In this document: positions 35,424 to 42,992 of the stretch, one piece after another
Layout: every line of letters starts with the position of its first letter
Numbering within the stretch: the first letter of the stretch is position 1
Assembly: GCA_900768135.1 (NCBI GenBank)
Contig: CAAGBT010000053.1
Location: 1-57,879 of the forward strand
DNA length: 57,879 nt
From: an uncultured Oscillospiraceae bacterium
Lineage (GTDB): Bacteria > Bacillota > Clostridia > Oscillospirales > Oscillospiraceae
Direction of reading: 5' to 3'
Translations under genes and position numbers: made by a program
Notes under the pieces: model-generated
The model's input: the letters and a program-made list of their open reading frames with translations, nothing else
Told to the model about the DNA's origin: nothing
Databases searched by the model: none

Positions 35424-36005
35424 ATGCTGTTTGGAAGAAGAAGGGAAGCGCCTGCGCAGTCCTCCACGAATGCGTGGAAGCGCCAGTGGCAGGAGCTGGT
35501 GCCGCCGGAATGCCGCGATGTTCCCGTTACGGTGGGCGGCAGGAGCATTGTCGCATATGTGCAGATCAACCATTTCGTGATGATGCTGCAGGATGGGCTT
35601 TTGATGGAGGAGAGCTTTTTTGATGTCTGCGCGCATTTTCAGCGCGCGGGCTACCATGTGATCTGGCTGATGCGCTGCACGCAGGACATTGCCAACGGCT
35701 ACCTGAAGCTGCGCAGAAAAAGAGGGAACGAATGCCTGTGGATGTGGCGCAAGCCAACGACGAACTTTGGGCGCTGGACCTCGGATAACCGCTATGTGAC
35801 CATTCTGCTGCAATATCAGAATGCGCCGGACGGGCCGCTGGCCGATTGCCGCGCGCCGATCCTGCAGCGCGTGCAGTGGGCAGAGAGCAGCGACAACACC
35901 AGGATGGTGCCGCGCCGCACGGAGTTTTCCACAGTCGGCGCGCCGGGTACGCCGGCGGAGCTTTCCAATTGGCTGCACGGCGGCTTCATGTCGTTGGAGC
36001 TGTGA
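35424..36005 (+). CDS. Hypothetical protein of the element
   Basis: 193 residues, soluble, with no family I can name. It has a basic N-terminus (MLFGRRREAP), a hydrophobic mid-part (YVQINHFVMMLQDGLLMEE) and a Trp/Arg-rich region (CLWMWRKPTTNFGRWTSDNR). Start ATG follows GAAGGAG. Own strong promoter and own terminator, divergent from the recombinase. Possible roles include a directionality factor or regulator of the element; this is a guess from position only. Confidence 0.75.
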   Translation: MLFGRRREAPAQSSTNAWKRQWQELVPPECRDVPVTVGGRSIVAYVQINHFVMMLQDGLLMEESFFDVCAHFQRAGYHVIWLMRCTQDIANGYLKLRRKRGNECLWMWRKPTTNFGRWTSDNRYVTILLQYQNAPDGPLADCRAPILQRVQWAESSDNTRMVPRRTEFSTVGAPGTPAELSNWLHGGFMSLEL

Positions 36006-36035
36006 GGCGCGGTATGAGCGCCGCAGCGTTATGAT

Positions 36036-36079
36036 AAGATCAGACGGCGGGGGGATAGCCCCTGCCGTCTGATCTTTTA
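36036..36079. terminator. Bidirectional terminator
   Basis: AAGATCAGACGGC / GCCGTCTGATCTT stem with a G/C-rich inner part and TTTTATT after it, between the convergent unknown gene and helicase. Confidence 0.9.
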
Positions 36080-37741
36080 TTCGTCTGAAGCATCGCCGCC
36101 GCACGGAACGGCGTGGAGGACCCAGCCGTTGCGTTCTTTTTTCAGCTCGTAGGGGAGCGCAAGCAGGCGCAGCTGGCGGTTGACCGTTGCTTTGCGCTGA
36201 GTAGTTCCCTTGCGGATCGCGCGCGCGGCGGAAGCCTGCGGACTGTCCGCGCCAAAGCGCGCAAAGCATTCCTGCGCAAACAGGCGCTGAAACTCCTGAT
36301 AGAACGACTCGCAATCCTCTGGTTCGCAGCGCCTGCCGGCGCAGTGAGCCAGAAAGCCGGGCAGGCCGTCCGGCGCGACCTCGCCGAGATAGCGCGGCGC
36401 TTCGCCGTCCAGGCCGAGCCAGGAAAGCACCTGCCGCTCATAGCAGCCGCTTTCGCGGTAGCGGCCGGCAAGATTTGAGTAAAATGCTTCCAGCTGGCGC
36501 AGCTTTTCCTCTGCCAGCTCATTGACCGTCAGCTCGCCGGAGCGGCTGATGTAAAAGAGGCTGTTGATCTCCTGCCGGCCTTCCTCCCACATCTGCTGCA
36601 GCAGGGCGGTCTTCTCCTGCGGCGGACAGCGCCTTGTGCGCTCTATCGCCGCCGTTTTGCGGCGGACAAGCGCCAGCAGCGTATTGATCTTCTGAATGGC
36701 GGGAACTTCGATGCAGAGCTGCACCGTGTCGTCCGGCCCCAGCCTGCACCGGCCAAGCATCTGCAAAAACTCGGTCTTGCCGCAAAAGGGAAGCGCAATA
36801 TGCCGGACGCTGCGGTCACAGACCGTTCCGCCGCTGCCAAGAACTCTGGTGGTGATCAGAACATCCTGCGGGAAGCGCTGCTCCTGCAGGAGCTGGCTCC
36901 AGCGCTTGCCAGTTTTGCTCTGCGAGGAGAAAAAGGCGGCGCTGCGTCCGGCTGCGGCGCCGGTCCGGCGCTGCAGCTCCTTGCCCTGCTGCACGGAGGA
37001 AACGAAGATCAGCCATTTCTCCTCCTTCGGCGTTTGCGAGACTGCGCGCAGCAGCGCAGCCTCGCCACGGAAGAAAACGGGCCGGTAGGCGCTGCGGCAA
37101 AGCTCGTTGCGGTAGGTCAGGCAATGCTGCTGCAGGAGCTTGCGGCTCAGGTCATTGTCGGCGTAGTTGGAGGGCAGGATCCTGTCCGTCCACCGGTGCA
37201 GAACAGCGCTTACGCTTTCCATGGAAGAGGAAAGAAAGATCCAAGCCGCGTCCGGCGCGCCGGTGAGAATCTTTTGCAGGACGCTGCCGGTGTGAGCGTT
37301 GAAAAGCGAATCCTCCACCAGGCAGTGCACATCGTCGAAGACGATATAAGCGTATGACGAGAGCGTGCCGCCAAACGCGAGAACCTCCTGATAGCTCAAA
37401 AGCGTGATAACGGCGGGCGAGTCCGGGCAGCTGAAGACGGCTCCGCCGCCGGTCTGCACGGCTTTCTGCTTCCAGCCGAGGCTGCGCGCACGCTCCGTCT
37501 GCCCGTCCAGGCTGGCGCGGACGCCAAGGTAGAGGATGCTGCGTCCCTTCGCTGCGGCGTGGGGCAGAAGCGGATCAAACACAAAGGATGTTTTTCCTGT
37601 GCCGGACGGCGACTCGATAAAAACGCGGGTCGGCCGCCTGCGAGACACCTCGCCGTGAGGCGTCCAGAGCTTGTAATCTTCGCCGATGCCGTCCTTCAGC
37701 CAGCGCTCCTGGAAGACTCTTGTCTCGATAATGTCGTTCAT
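36077..37741 (-). CDS. SF2-type DEAD/DEAH helicase-like protein of the element
   Basis: 554 residues. Walker A SPSGTGKTS at 44-52, a DEAD-like Walker B YIVFDDVHCL near 133, a motif-III-like SSSMES, and motif VI QMLGRCRLG near 345 place it among superfamily 2 NTPases. The remaining 200 residues are not assigned. Start ATG 37741 follows AAGGGTATCCCA. It is transcribed from a strong promoter at the right end of the element. It might help element DNA processing or replication, or act in defence; neither can be decided here. Confidence 0.8.
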   Translation of the reverse strand: MNDIIETRVFQERWLKDGIGEDYKLWTPHGEVSRRRPTRVFIESPSGTGKTSFVFDPLLPHAAAKGRSILYLGVRASLDGQTERARSLGWKQKAVQTGGGAVFSCPDSPAVITLLSYQEVLAFGGTLSSYAYIVFDDVHCLVEDSLFNAHTGSVLQKILTGAPDAAWIFLSSSMESVSAVLHRWTDRILPSNYADNDLSRKLLQQHCLTYRNELCRSAYRPVFFRGEAALLRAVSQTPKEEKWLIFVSSVQQGKELQRRTGAAAGRSAAFFSSQSKTGKRWSQLLQEQRFPQDVLITTRVLGSGGTVCDRSVRHIALPFCGKTEFLQMLGRCRLGPDDTVQLCIEVPAIQKINTLLALVRRKTAAIERTRRCPPQEKTALLQQMWEEGRQEINSLFYISRSGELTVNELAEEKLRQLEAFYSNLAGRYRESGCYERQVLSWLGLDGEAPRYLGEVAPDGLPGFLAHCAGRRCEPEDCESFYQEFQRLFAQECFARFGADSPQASAARAIRKGTTQRKATVNRQLRLLALPYELKKERNGWVLHAVPCGGDASDE

Positions 37742-37779
37742 TGGGATACCCTTGATGATTGAAATATTTGGATTTATTT

Positions 37780-37808
37780 AATATATAAAAAATGTCGGGT
37801 TTTGTCAA
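37780..37808 (-). promoter_or_regulatory. Strong promoter at the right end of the element
   Basis: Minus strand: TTGACA, 17 bp, TATATT, in an AT-rich patch about 40 nt before the helicase start. Confidence 0.88.
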
Positions 37809-37830
37809 TAGAAAGCGCCGGAGGGTGCAT

Positions 37831-37863
37831 CCAACCGCTGCCAGCCGGGATTCGCTCGACTGG
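37831..37863. other. attR of the serine-recombinase element
   Basis: Half attP (begins CCAACCGCTGC), central GA at 37849-37850, then half attB TTCGCTCGACTGG. Joining attL and attR rebuilds attB: CCAGT and ACTGG arms at equal distance from GA. Confidence 0.88.
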
Positions 37864-38085
37864 AAGGGGATCTCCGCAGCTGAGATCACCAAACGCGTGA
37901 CGGGCAAGGTATCCAGCGGCTCGATCGTGCTGTTCCACAACGCGGGGGAGCATACGCCGGAGGCGCTGCCGGATATCCTCAATTATCTGCTGGCCGAGGG
38001 CTATGATATCGTGCCGATCTCGAAGATCCTGCTGACGGGGGAATACAGCATTGACCACACGGGGCGGCAATGCCCTGTGCAATAG
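37851..38085 (+). pseudogene. 3' part of the interrupted polysaccharide deacetylase
   Basis: Reads DSLDWKGISAAEITKRV, then SGSIVLFHNAGEHTPEAL with the LxH catalytic motif of the NodB fold, and ends GRQCPVQ. It has no start codon or ribosome site of its own in this frame. It completes the gene begun at 27886. A terminator follows. Confidence 0.9.
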
Positions 38086-38148
38086 CCGCGCGGCGCGCTG
38101 CGCGCTGCGGCGGTGCGGGACGATCCGCATAGCGACCAGCATATGGGG

Positions 38149-38180
38149 AGGGCGGCGGCCCGCACGAGCCGCCGCCCTTT
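38149..38180 (+). terminator. Terminator after the deacetylase
   Basis: GGGCGGCGGC / GCCGCCGCCC stem, 8 nt loop, short TTT. The next 185 bases up to the acetyltransferase hold nothing I recognise. Confidence 0.65.
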
Positions 38181-38365
38181 GCGATTCCTCTCAAGGCCGC
38201 TTCTTTTCGCATCTGCGGAATTCCAACGCCTGCGCATAAGAGGCTTTCACACCCGCCGTTTTTCTGCATCCTCCCCGTTCGGCATAATGCGGATATCGCC
38301 GGAAGGGGACCCAATGATCCGCAGCATCTTAGTGCCGGGCGATGGAACGATGGCCTGTCAGGGCT

Positions 38366-39010
38366 TCATTCCGCTCGCTCCAATGCTGCAAGATCCCCGG
38401 ACTGAATCGCAGGGAGATTGCGCCGGATCTTTTCCTCGTCCCAATCCCACCAGCGCAGAGCCTCCAGCTTCTCGATGGCCGCATCGTCAAAGCGCCTGCG
38501 GATGGGCTTGGCTGGAATGCCGCCCACGATGGTGTAGGGCGGAACGTCCTTTGTCACCACGGCGCGGCTGCCGATAATGGCCCCATCGCCGATGGTCACG
38601 CCCGCAAGAACGACGGCTTCATAGCCGATCCATACGTCGTTTCCTACCACGATGTCTCCATGGTTGTCCCACGCCGCAGCAATAGACGCCGTATCGGTGG
38701 GCAGTCCCCACTCCTCAAAGAAGATGGGGAACGGATAGGTGGAAAGGCTGCCGAGCGCGTGGTTCGCAGCGTTGAAGATGAACTTTGCGCCGCAGGCAAT
38801 GGAGCAGAATTTTCCGATGATCAGCCTGTCGTGATTGCACTCCGGATAGTGGTACAGCACGTTTCTGCGCTGGAAATCGCGCGGGTCTCCCGCGAAATCA
38901 TCATAAACGGTATAGTCGCCGACCTCAATCGCGGGATCGGTGATCACGTTTTTCAGGTACACCGTGCTGTGTCCCTGAGAACGGGGATAAATTTTCCAAT
39001 TCGGGATCAT
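38366..39010 (-). CDS. Vat/CatB-type xenobiotic O-acetyltransferase
   Basis: 214 residues, left-handed beta-helix (hexapeptide) acetyltransferase. Features of the streptogramin A/chloramphenicol group are LIIGKFCSIACGAKFIFNAANH (here split by the catalytic loop), the His of NHALGSLSTYPF, DIVVGNDVWIGYEAVV and GGIPAKPIRRRF with the C-terminal LRWWDWDEEKI. It may confer or resemble antibiotic acetylation; many chromosomal homologues have no proven resistance. ATG 39010 follows AAGGAG. Downstream of a TetR gene on the same strand. Confidence 0.88.
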   Translation of the reverse strand: MIPNWKIYPRSQGHSTVYLKNVITDPAIEVGDYTVYDDFAGDPRDFQRRNVLYHYPECNHDRLIIGKFCSIACGAKFIFNAANHALGSLSTYPFPIFFEEWGLPTDTASIAAAWDNHGDIVVGNDVWIGYEAVVLAGVTIGDGAIIGSRAVVTKDVPPYTIVGGIPAKPIRRRFDDAAIEKLEALRWWDWDEEKIRRNLPAIQSGDLAALERAE

Positions 39011-39098
39011 ATCGATACTCCTTTTTCTCTCAATCGTTTTGCCGGACAGTTTAAGACGGCGGAATTCTGCCGGATCGCCTGCAAGCCTTGCCCCGCTC

Positions 39099-39336
39099 TT
39101 AAAACTGCGGGATCCCGCCGTCAAAATGCGCCGCCTTTTCCAACAGCGGGACAAGCCGCCTCCTTTTCGCTTCAGAGAAGGATCCGCGCGATCTCCATCG
39201 TCACGATCTTCAGCACCGCGCCGCCGCAAAGCAGCACACGACCAGCCTAAACGCCAGCAGGACTGCGCTCCTGCGCCAGCAGTCTGGCATAACGCTCCGT
39301 GCTGCCGGTGTTGGTGGTGTAGATGATTGCGTTCAT
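39099..39336 (-). pseudogene. Decayed flavodoxin-like gene
   Basis: Starts with ATG overlapping the TetR stop (ATGA) and reads MNAIIYTTNTGSTERYARLL, a flavodoxin FMN-phosphate loop, before a TAG at 39247. In-frame and shifted pieces follow (VLKIVTMEIARIL, then LVPLLEKAAHFDGGIPQF to a TAA at 39099). Most of the gene is missing. Position suggests it was the gene controlled by the TetR regulator. Confidence 0.6.
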
Positions 39337-39947
39337 TCTCTCTTTTCTCCTTCTATTCTGGCGATAAAGCGGCCAATGTGCGCGTCCAGCAGGGGAGCAA
39401 CGGAGGCCTTATCCTTCGCCCCATCGTAGACGCTGTAGAGCAGGTACATCGGCCCGTAGAACTCCAGCGCCAGCTGCATGGCGGCATCGTCAGAGTCCGT
39501 CAGCTTGCGGAAGATCGCCGCCATGTAGGTAAGCGGTCCGCCCGCAAGGTAGTCGTGATGGAGTTGGGCAAGCTTTTGATCACGGTATTGCTCCAGCGTC
39601 AGCATCTTGCGGAAATTGGAGGAAAACGATTCCTTCGTCCAATGGTCAAACTGCGCCATGCTGTATGCGCGGATCTTCTGCACCGGCGTGTGCAGGTAGG
39701 CCTCCGCAAAGCCGTCCGGCTCTGCTTCCGGCATTTCGTAGCTTTCGGCGCGTTCATAATCCATCTCGTTCATTCGCTCCACAATACTGTCCAAAATCTC
39801 CTGCTTGCTGGCATAGTGCTTATACAGGGCTGCTTTTGTAAATCCCAGCCGCCCCGCAATATCGTTCATCGATGTTCCAAGGTAGCCGTTCTGGGCAAAC
39901 ATCTCCAGCGCCGTTTCCAGAATCCGTTCCTTCGTGCCTTCCGCCAT
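39333..39947 (-). CDS. TetR-family transcriptional regulator
   Basis: 204 residues. The N-terminal HTH (ERILETALEMFAQNGYLGTS, then MNDIAGRLGFTKAALYKHY) is a standard TetR fold, followed by an all-helical ligand domain. ATG 39947 has AAGGAG upstream. Its promoter is embedded in a perfect inverted repeat, so it likely represses itself and the decayed flavodoxin gene. The ligand is unknown. Confidence 0.93.
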   Translation of the reverse strand: MAEGTKERILETALEMFAQNGYLGTSMNDIAGRLGFTKAALYKHYASKQEILDSIVERMNEMDYERAESYEMPEAEPDGFAEAYLHTPVQKIRAYSMAQFDHWTKESFSSNFRKMLTLEQYRDQKLAQLHHDYLAGGPLTYMAAIFRKLTDSDDAAMQLALEFYGPMYLLYSVYDGAKDKASVAPLLDAHIGRFIARIEGEKRE

Positions 39948-39966
39948 AAATTCTCTCCTTAAAATA

Positions 39967-40015
39967 GTAACCAATCGGTAACATGTAGTATAGTTACCGA
40001 TTGGTTACTTGTCAA
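39967..40015 (-). promoter_or_regulatory. TetR promoter and operator
   Basis: Perfect 16 bp inverted repeat GTAACCAATCGGTAAC ... GTTACCGATTGGTTAC with a 10 nt gap. On the minus strand TTGACA, 17 bp, TATACT overlaps it, with one repeat arm filling the spacer. Confidence 0.9.
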
Positions 40016-40046
40016 GACCTATTAAAAATTTTTAAGAACGCGGCGT

Positions 40047-40901
40047 TCAATCCTCTTCCGCAGCGCACACCGCGCCGCCGGATTCCTCCCGGGCGCCGTT
40101 TTCCAGCAGCTCCGGGTGCCTGAGGTAGCGCCGCAGGCTCGACCAGAAGAGCGCATACTCATGCCCCGTGCAGATGCGTTCGTCCATCACCACCGACAGC
40201 GGGATCAGCTTTTTGCGGTACTCGCCGCTGATATAGTTCGCCACAGGCTTGCCCATGCAGACGAATACGCCCGTTGTGCCGAACTCGTAGCAGTGATGGT
40301 AGATCGCGCTTGTGTTGATGGAGGCCAGATTCGTGATGAAAAGGCTTGTGTGGAACGGGCTGAGATCGATGATCTTCCGCGGCAGCAGTCCGCAGCGGTC
40401 CAGCAGGTTGACCACGCCCATCACGAGCGCGGGCAGCAGCGAGAGCGAAAACATGAAGTTGGCGAACTTATCGGTATTGTTGTTGTGCGTCTCTACCTGA
40501 TTTCTGGCGATGGCCTCCTCGATCTTGCGGTTGATGGAAAACACATCGTCGCCATCTTCAAAGAACAGCTTGATCGTCGTCTCGTCCGGCGTGCCGTCGG
40601 CGCGGTTCTTGAGAATGACGAAGCTGACGCAGAAATGGTTGCGCTGATAGATCTTGCGGTTCATGATGAAACGGTTGATCTTCGGGTTTTCCTGATACGC
40701 CTTGAAATAGGCGGCAAGAATGAGCGCCATATAGGGGATGCGCACGCCCGCGCGCCGCTTTTCGTGGATATAACGGCGCAGGATCTCCATGTCGGCATAT
40801 TCCGTGATGAAATTCTGCGCATCGTAGCGCTTCGGCATGATATATGGAATCGCCGAAACGATCGCAGAAGCGTTCTTTACTCTTACTCCGTCAGCGCGCA
40901 T
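40047..40901 (-). CDS. 2-oxoacid dehydrogenase E2-like acyltransferase
   Basis: 284 residues resembling the CAT/E2 catalytic domain alone, without lipoyl or peripheral-subunit domains. Matching segments include FMNRKIYQRNHFCVSFV-like strands (NRFIMNRKIYQRNHF) and PLSVVMDERICTGHEYALF, where the usual HHxxxDG has become a divergent DERICTGHE. Such stand-alone proteins are common in Clostridia and their substrates are unknown. No other dehydrogenase subunit is nearby. Confidence 0.75.
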   Translation of the reverse strand: MRADGVRVKNASAIVSAIPYIMPKRYDAQNFITEYADMEILRRYIHEKRRAGVRIPYMALILAAYFKAYQENPKINRFIMNRKIYQRNHFCVSFVILKNRADGTPDETTIKLFFEDGDDVFSINRKIEEAIARNQVETHNNNTDKFANFMFSLSLLPALVMGVVNLLDRCGLLPRKIIDLSPFHTSLFITNLASINTSAIYHHCYEFGTTGVFVCMGKPVANYISGEYRKKLIPLSVVMDERICTGHEYALFWSSLRRYLRHPELLENGAREESGGAVCAAEED

Positions 40902-41002
40902 ATGGCAGGCTCCTCTCTCGGACTCTCTTGATCCTCCCCTATATTACACGCGAATCATCCGCTTGACAACAATTTCTTAGCGGTTTCTTTATTAAAAAAG
41001 TC

Positions 41003-41845
41003 TTAACCGCCGCCCTCGCCCCAGTCGAGCGAGACATCGACAACGCGCAGGAGGCCGGAAAGCATCGAGGGAACATAGGCTCTGGCGAACAGATCGTCCT
41101 GCGTGCAGAGCGAGCGGGCGCTTGTGCCGTCCGCACTCGTCTGCGTCACGACAAGCATCGACGCGCCGTCCGGCGCGGTCAGCGTCTCGGGAAGAGCGTC
41201 GGCGGCGTATGCCGCGCGCGACAGGACATTTTTATCGCTGTCCATCCAGACAAATTCGACCGATTCTGCCGCCGTGTGTTCCGCAAAGGAAACATTCACC
41301 TTGATGGAGCGTCGCTCTGTTCTGCCGTTTACTTTCCATTCGACGCTTTCTTCCCTGCTCACGCCGACGTGGGCTCCGATGCCGGTGTGATCCCATTCGG
41401 CGTAATATTTTCCGTCACTTGTGCGGTAAACGAAGCATTGTTTGACCGGCTCCCATTCGCCGCTTGCATAACATATCTCGCCACCCGTTTCGTAGCTGCT
41501 GCCGTTGTCGCCGACCTTGATGTGCATTCCGCTGCCCACGACCTCGTCGGACACCGCCGCGCCGACAGCATAGTTGAATTCCGAGCCCTCTTCGTAGTCC
41601 GGTTCGCCGGGCTTAAACGGCGTGATCGTCACAAACACCGGCACGCCGGGTACGCCGAAATCGTAATCATCGCCGGTCTCCGTCGCGTAGACTTTGCCGT
41701 CGAAGGGTTCAAGGGCAAAGAAATACCCGACCCACTCGTCCGCCGCAGTCTCCTGCGCCGCATCCTCCAGCTCCGGACGGTAGAGCGCAAGGCTCGCGCC
41801 GAACACCACCGCGAGCGCCAGCGCAAAAGCAATGATGCGTTTCAT
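41003..41845 (-). CDS. Secreted protein, paralogue of its upstream neighbour
   Basis: 280 residues with an N-terminal hydrophobic signal or anchor (KRIIAFALALAVVFGASLAL). No known domain. Parts align with the gene just upstream: YRTSDGKYYAEW against YQTSDGRIYLTR, and ADALPETLTAPDGASMLV against PDALPESITAAPGAAYLI. ATG 41845 overlaps the upstream stop (ATGA). Last gene of a four-gene operon with a DUF2975-like protein and a YozG-type HTH. Confidence 0.8.
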   Translation of the reverse strand: MKRIIAFALALAVVFGASLALYRPELEDAAQETAADEWVGYFFALEPFDGKVYATETGDDYDFGVPGVPVFVTITPFKPGEPDYEEGSEFNYAVGAAVSDEVVGSGMHIKVGDNGSSYETGGEICYASGEWEPVKQCFVYRTSDGKYYAEWDHTGIGAHVGVSREESVEWKVNGRTERRSIKVNVSFAEHTAAESVEFVWMDSDKNVLSRAAYAADALPETLTAPDGASMLVVTQTSADGTSARSLCTQDDLFARAYVPSMLSGLLRVVDVSLDWGEGGG

Positions 41846-42765
41846 GCCGCCCCCTCCTTCCAGTTGACCCAAATGCTGACCGCTTTGAGTTTGCCGTCCT
41901 GATACGCAAACGTGTCCAGAGGCGGTTGAATCCTTCCGTCACGGTTGCAAATGTCGTATTCCGCCGTCTCGCCGTTCCAGTCCGTGCCATAGCTCGTGCC
42001 GATGAGATACGCCGCGCCGGGCGCGGCAGTGATAGACTCGGGCAGCGCGTCTGGCGCGAACTCCTCGAGCTTCAAGAGATCGTCGTTTTCGTCCATGTGC
42101 GCAACGGTGAACTTCGTCGGTGTCGGGCGGGAGACGGCGGTGATGGCAACTTTGACCTTCACGCGCTCGGACTTGCCGCCGATCGTCTCGGTCTTATCTC
42201 TCGTGAGCGTGTGGGTCACGCTGGCGCCGTCCGCGCCGGACATGCCCATGCTGTTGCCGCGCGTCAAATAAATGCGTCCATCCGACGTCTGGTAGATGGG
42301 ATAAAGATTGAAAATCACTTGTCTGTCGCCGCAGGCGTAGACCTCGCCCGAGAGGTCGATATCCGTCGTGCGGATGCCGTTGTCGTTGTCGATGGCCGTC
42401 TTCCCCTGCGGTGCGCCGAGCGTACCGAAGTTCGTGATGCATGGCGACTTGGCGTCCTCTTCGCCGTCGCGCGCGTCAGGCTCCATCGTGCAGTAGATGC
42501 CGCCGCCGCGGTCTTTGAGCGCCCACCAGTCTTCGTCCGTATCCATATAGAGCCGCCCGGCCTTCCAGACGAGTTTGCCCGCGGCCGAGACCGCAAGATC
42601 ACCGCCGATGTCGAGATCCTCTTCCGAGACGAAAGCGCCGATCAGCATCCCCTCTTCCTCCTCGTCCGCAGCGGACTGCACCGCGCCGCCGTCGAGAAAG
42701 GCGATGAGAAAGACCGCCGCGAGGATCGCAGCAAAAATCAGTATCGTTTTCGTTTTACTCTTCAT
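41842..42765 (-). CDS. Secreted or membrane-anchored protein of unknown function
   Basis: 307 residues. N-terminal membrane anchor/signal at about 7-24 (ILIFAAILAAVFLIAFL), then an acidic extracellular part. No known domain. Paralogous to the next gene downstream. ATG 42765 has GGAGGCAGAG upstream and lies within the end of the HTH gene, so it is translated from the same message. Confidence 0.8.
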   Translation of the reverse strand: MKSKTKTILIFAAILAAVFLIAFLDGGAVQSAADEEEEGMLIGAFVSEEDLDIGGDLAVSAAGKLVWKAGRLYMDTDEDWWALKDRGGGIYCTMEPDARDGEEDAKSPCITNFGTLGAPQGKTAIDNDNGIRTTDIDLSGEVYACGDRQVIFNLYPIYQTSDGRIYLTRGNSMGMSGADGASVTHTLTRDKTETIGGKSERVKVKVAITAVSRPTPTKFTVAHMDENDDLLKLEEFAPDALPESITAAPGAAYLIGTSYGTDWNGETAEYDICNRDGRIQPPLDTFAYQDGKLKAVSIWVNWKEGAA

Positions 42766-42982
42766 GCTCTGCCTCCAATTCTCCGTCGCATTGCAGAATG
42801 TCGCCCACATTGCACTCGAGCGCGCAGCAGATGCGGTTGAGCGTCGCAAAGCGCACGCCCTTAGCCTTGCCGCTGCGCAGAATGGAAAGATTCGCCTCTG
42901 TGATGCCGACAATGGCGCAAAGCTCCTTGCTTGTCATGCCGCGCGCCTTCAGCGCCTCGTCCAGATGTACCGTGATCGCCAT
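42755..42982 (-). CDS. YozG-type XRE/Cro regulator
   Basis: 75-residue single HTH protein: LDEALKARGMTSKELCAIVG, then ITEANLSILRSGKAKGVRF. This small group is nearly always paired with a DUF2975 membrane protein, as here (10 nt downstream of it). Probably binds the ATTATCG/CGATAAT sites before the operon and autoregulates it. Confidence 0.9.
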   Translation of the reverse strand: MAITVHLDEALKARGMTSKELCAIVGITEANLSILRSGKAKGVRFATLNRICCALECNVGDILQCDGELEAEHEE

Positions 42983-42992
42983 GGCCGCACCC

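Larger units (their letters stand above)
28452..37850. mobile_element. 9.4 kb serine-recombinase integrative element inside the deacetylase gene
   Basis: Bounded by attL and attR sharing the core GGA/central GA. Contents in order: surface protein (+), serine recombinase (-), small ORF (-), unknown protein (+), SF2-type helicase (-), with promoters reading inward at both ends and internal terminators. No conjugation, capsid or replication genes are seen. The host gene becomes intact and in frame when the element is removed. Confidence 0.88.
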
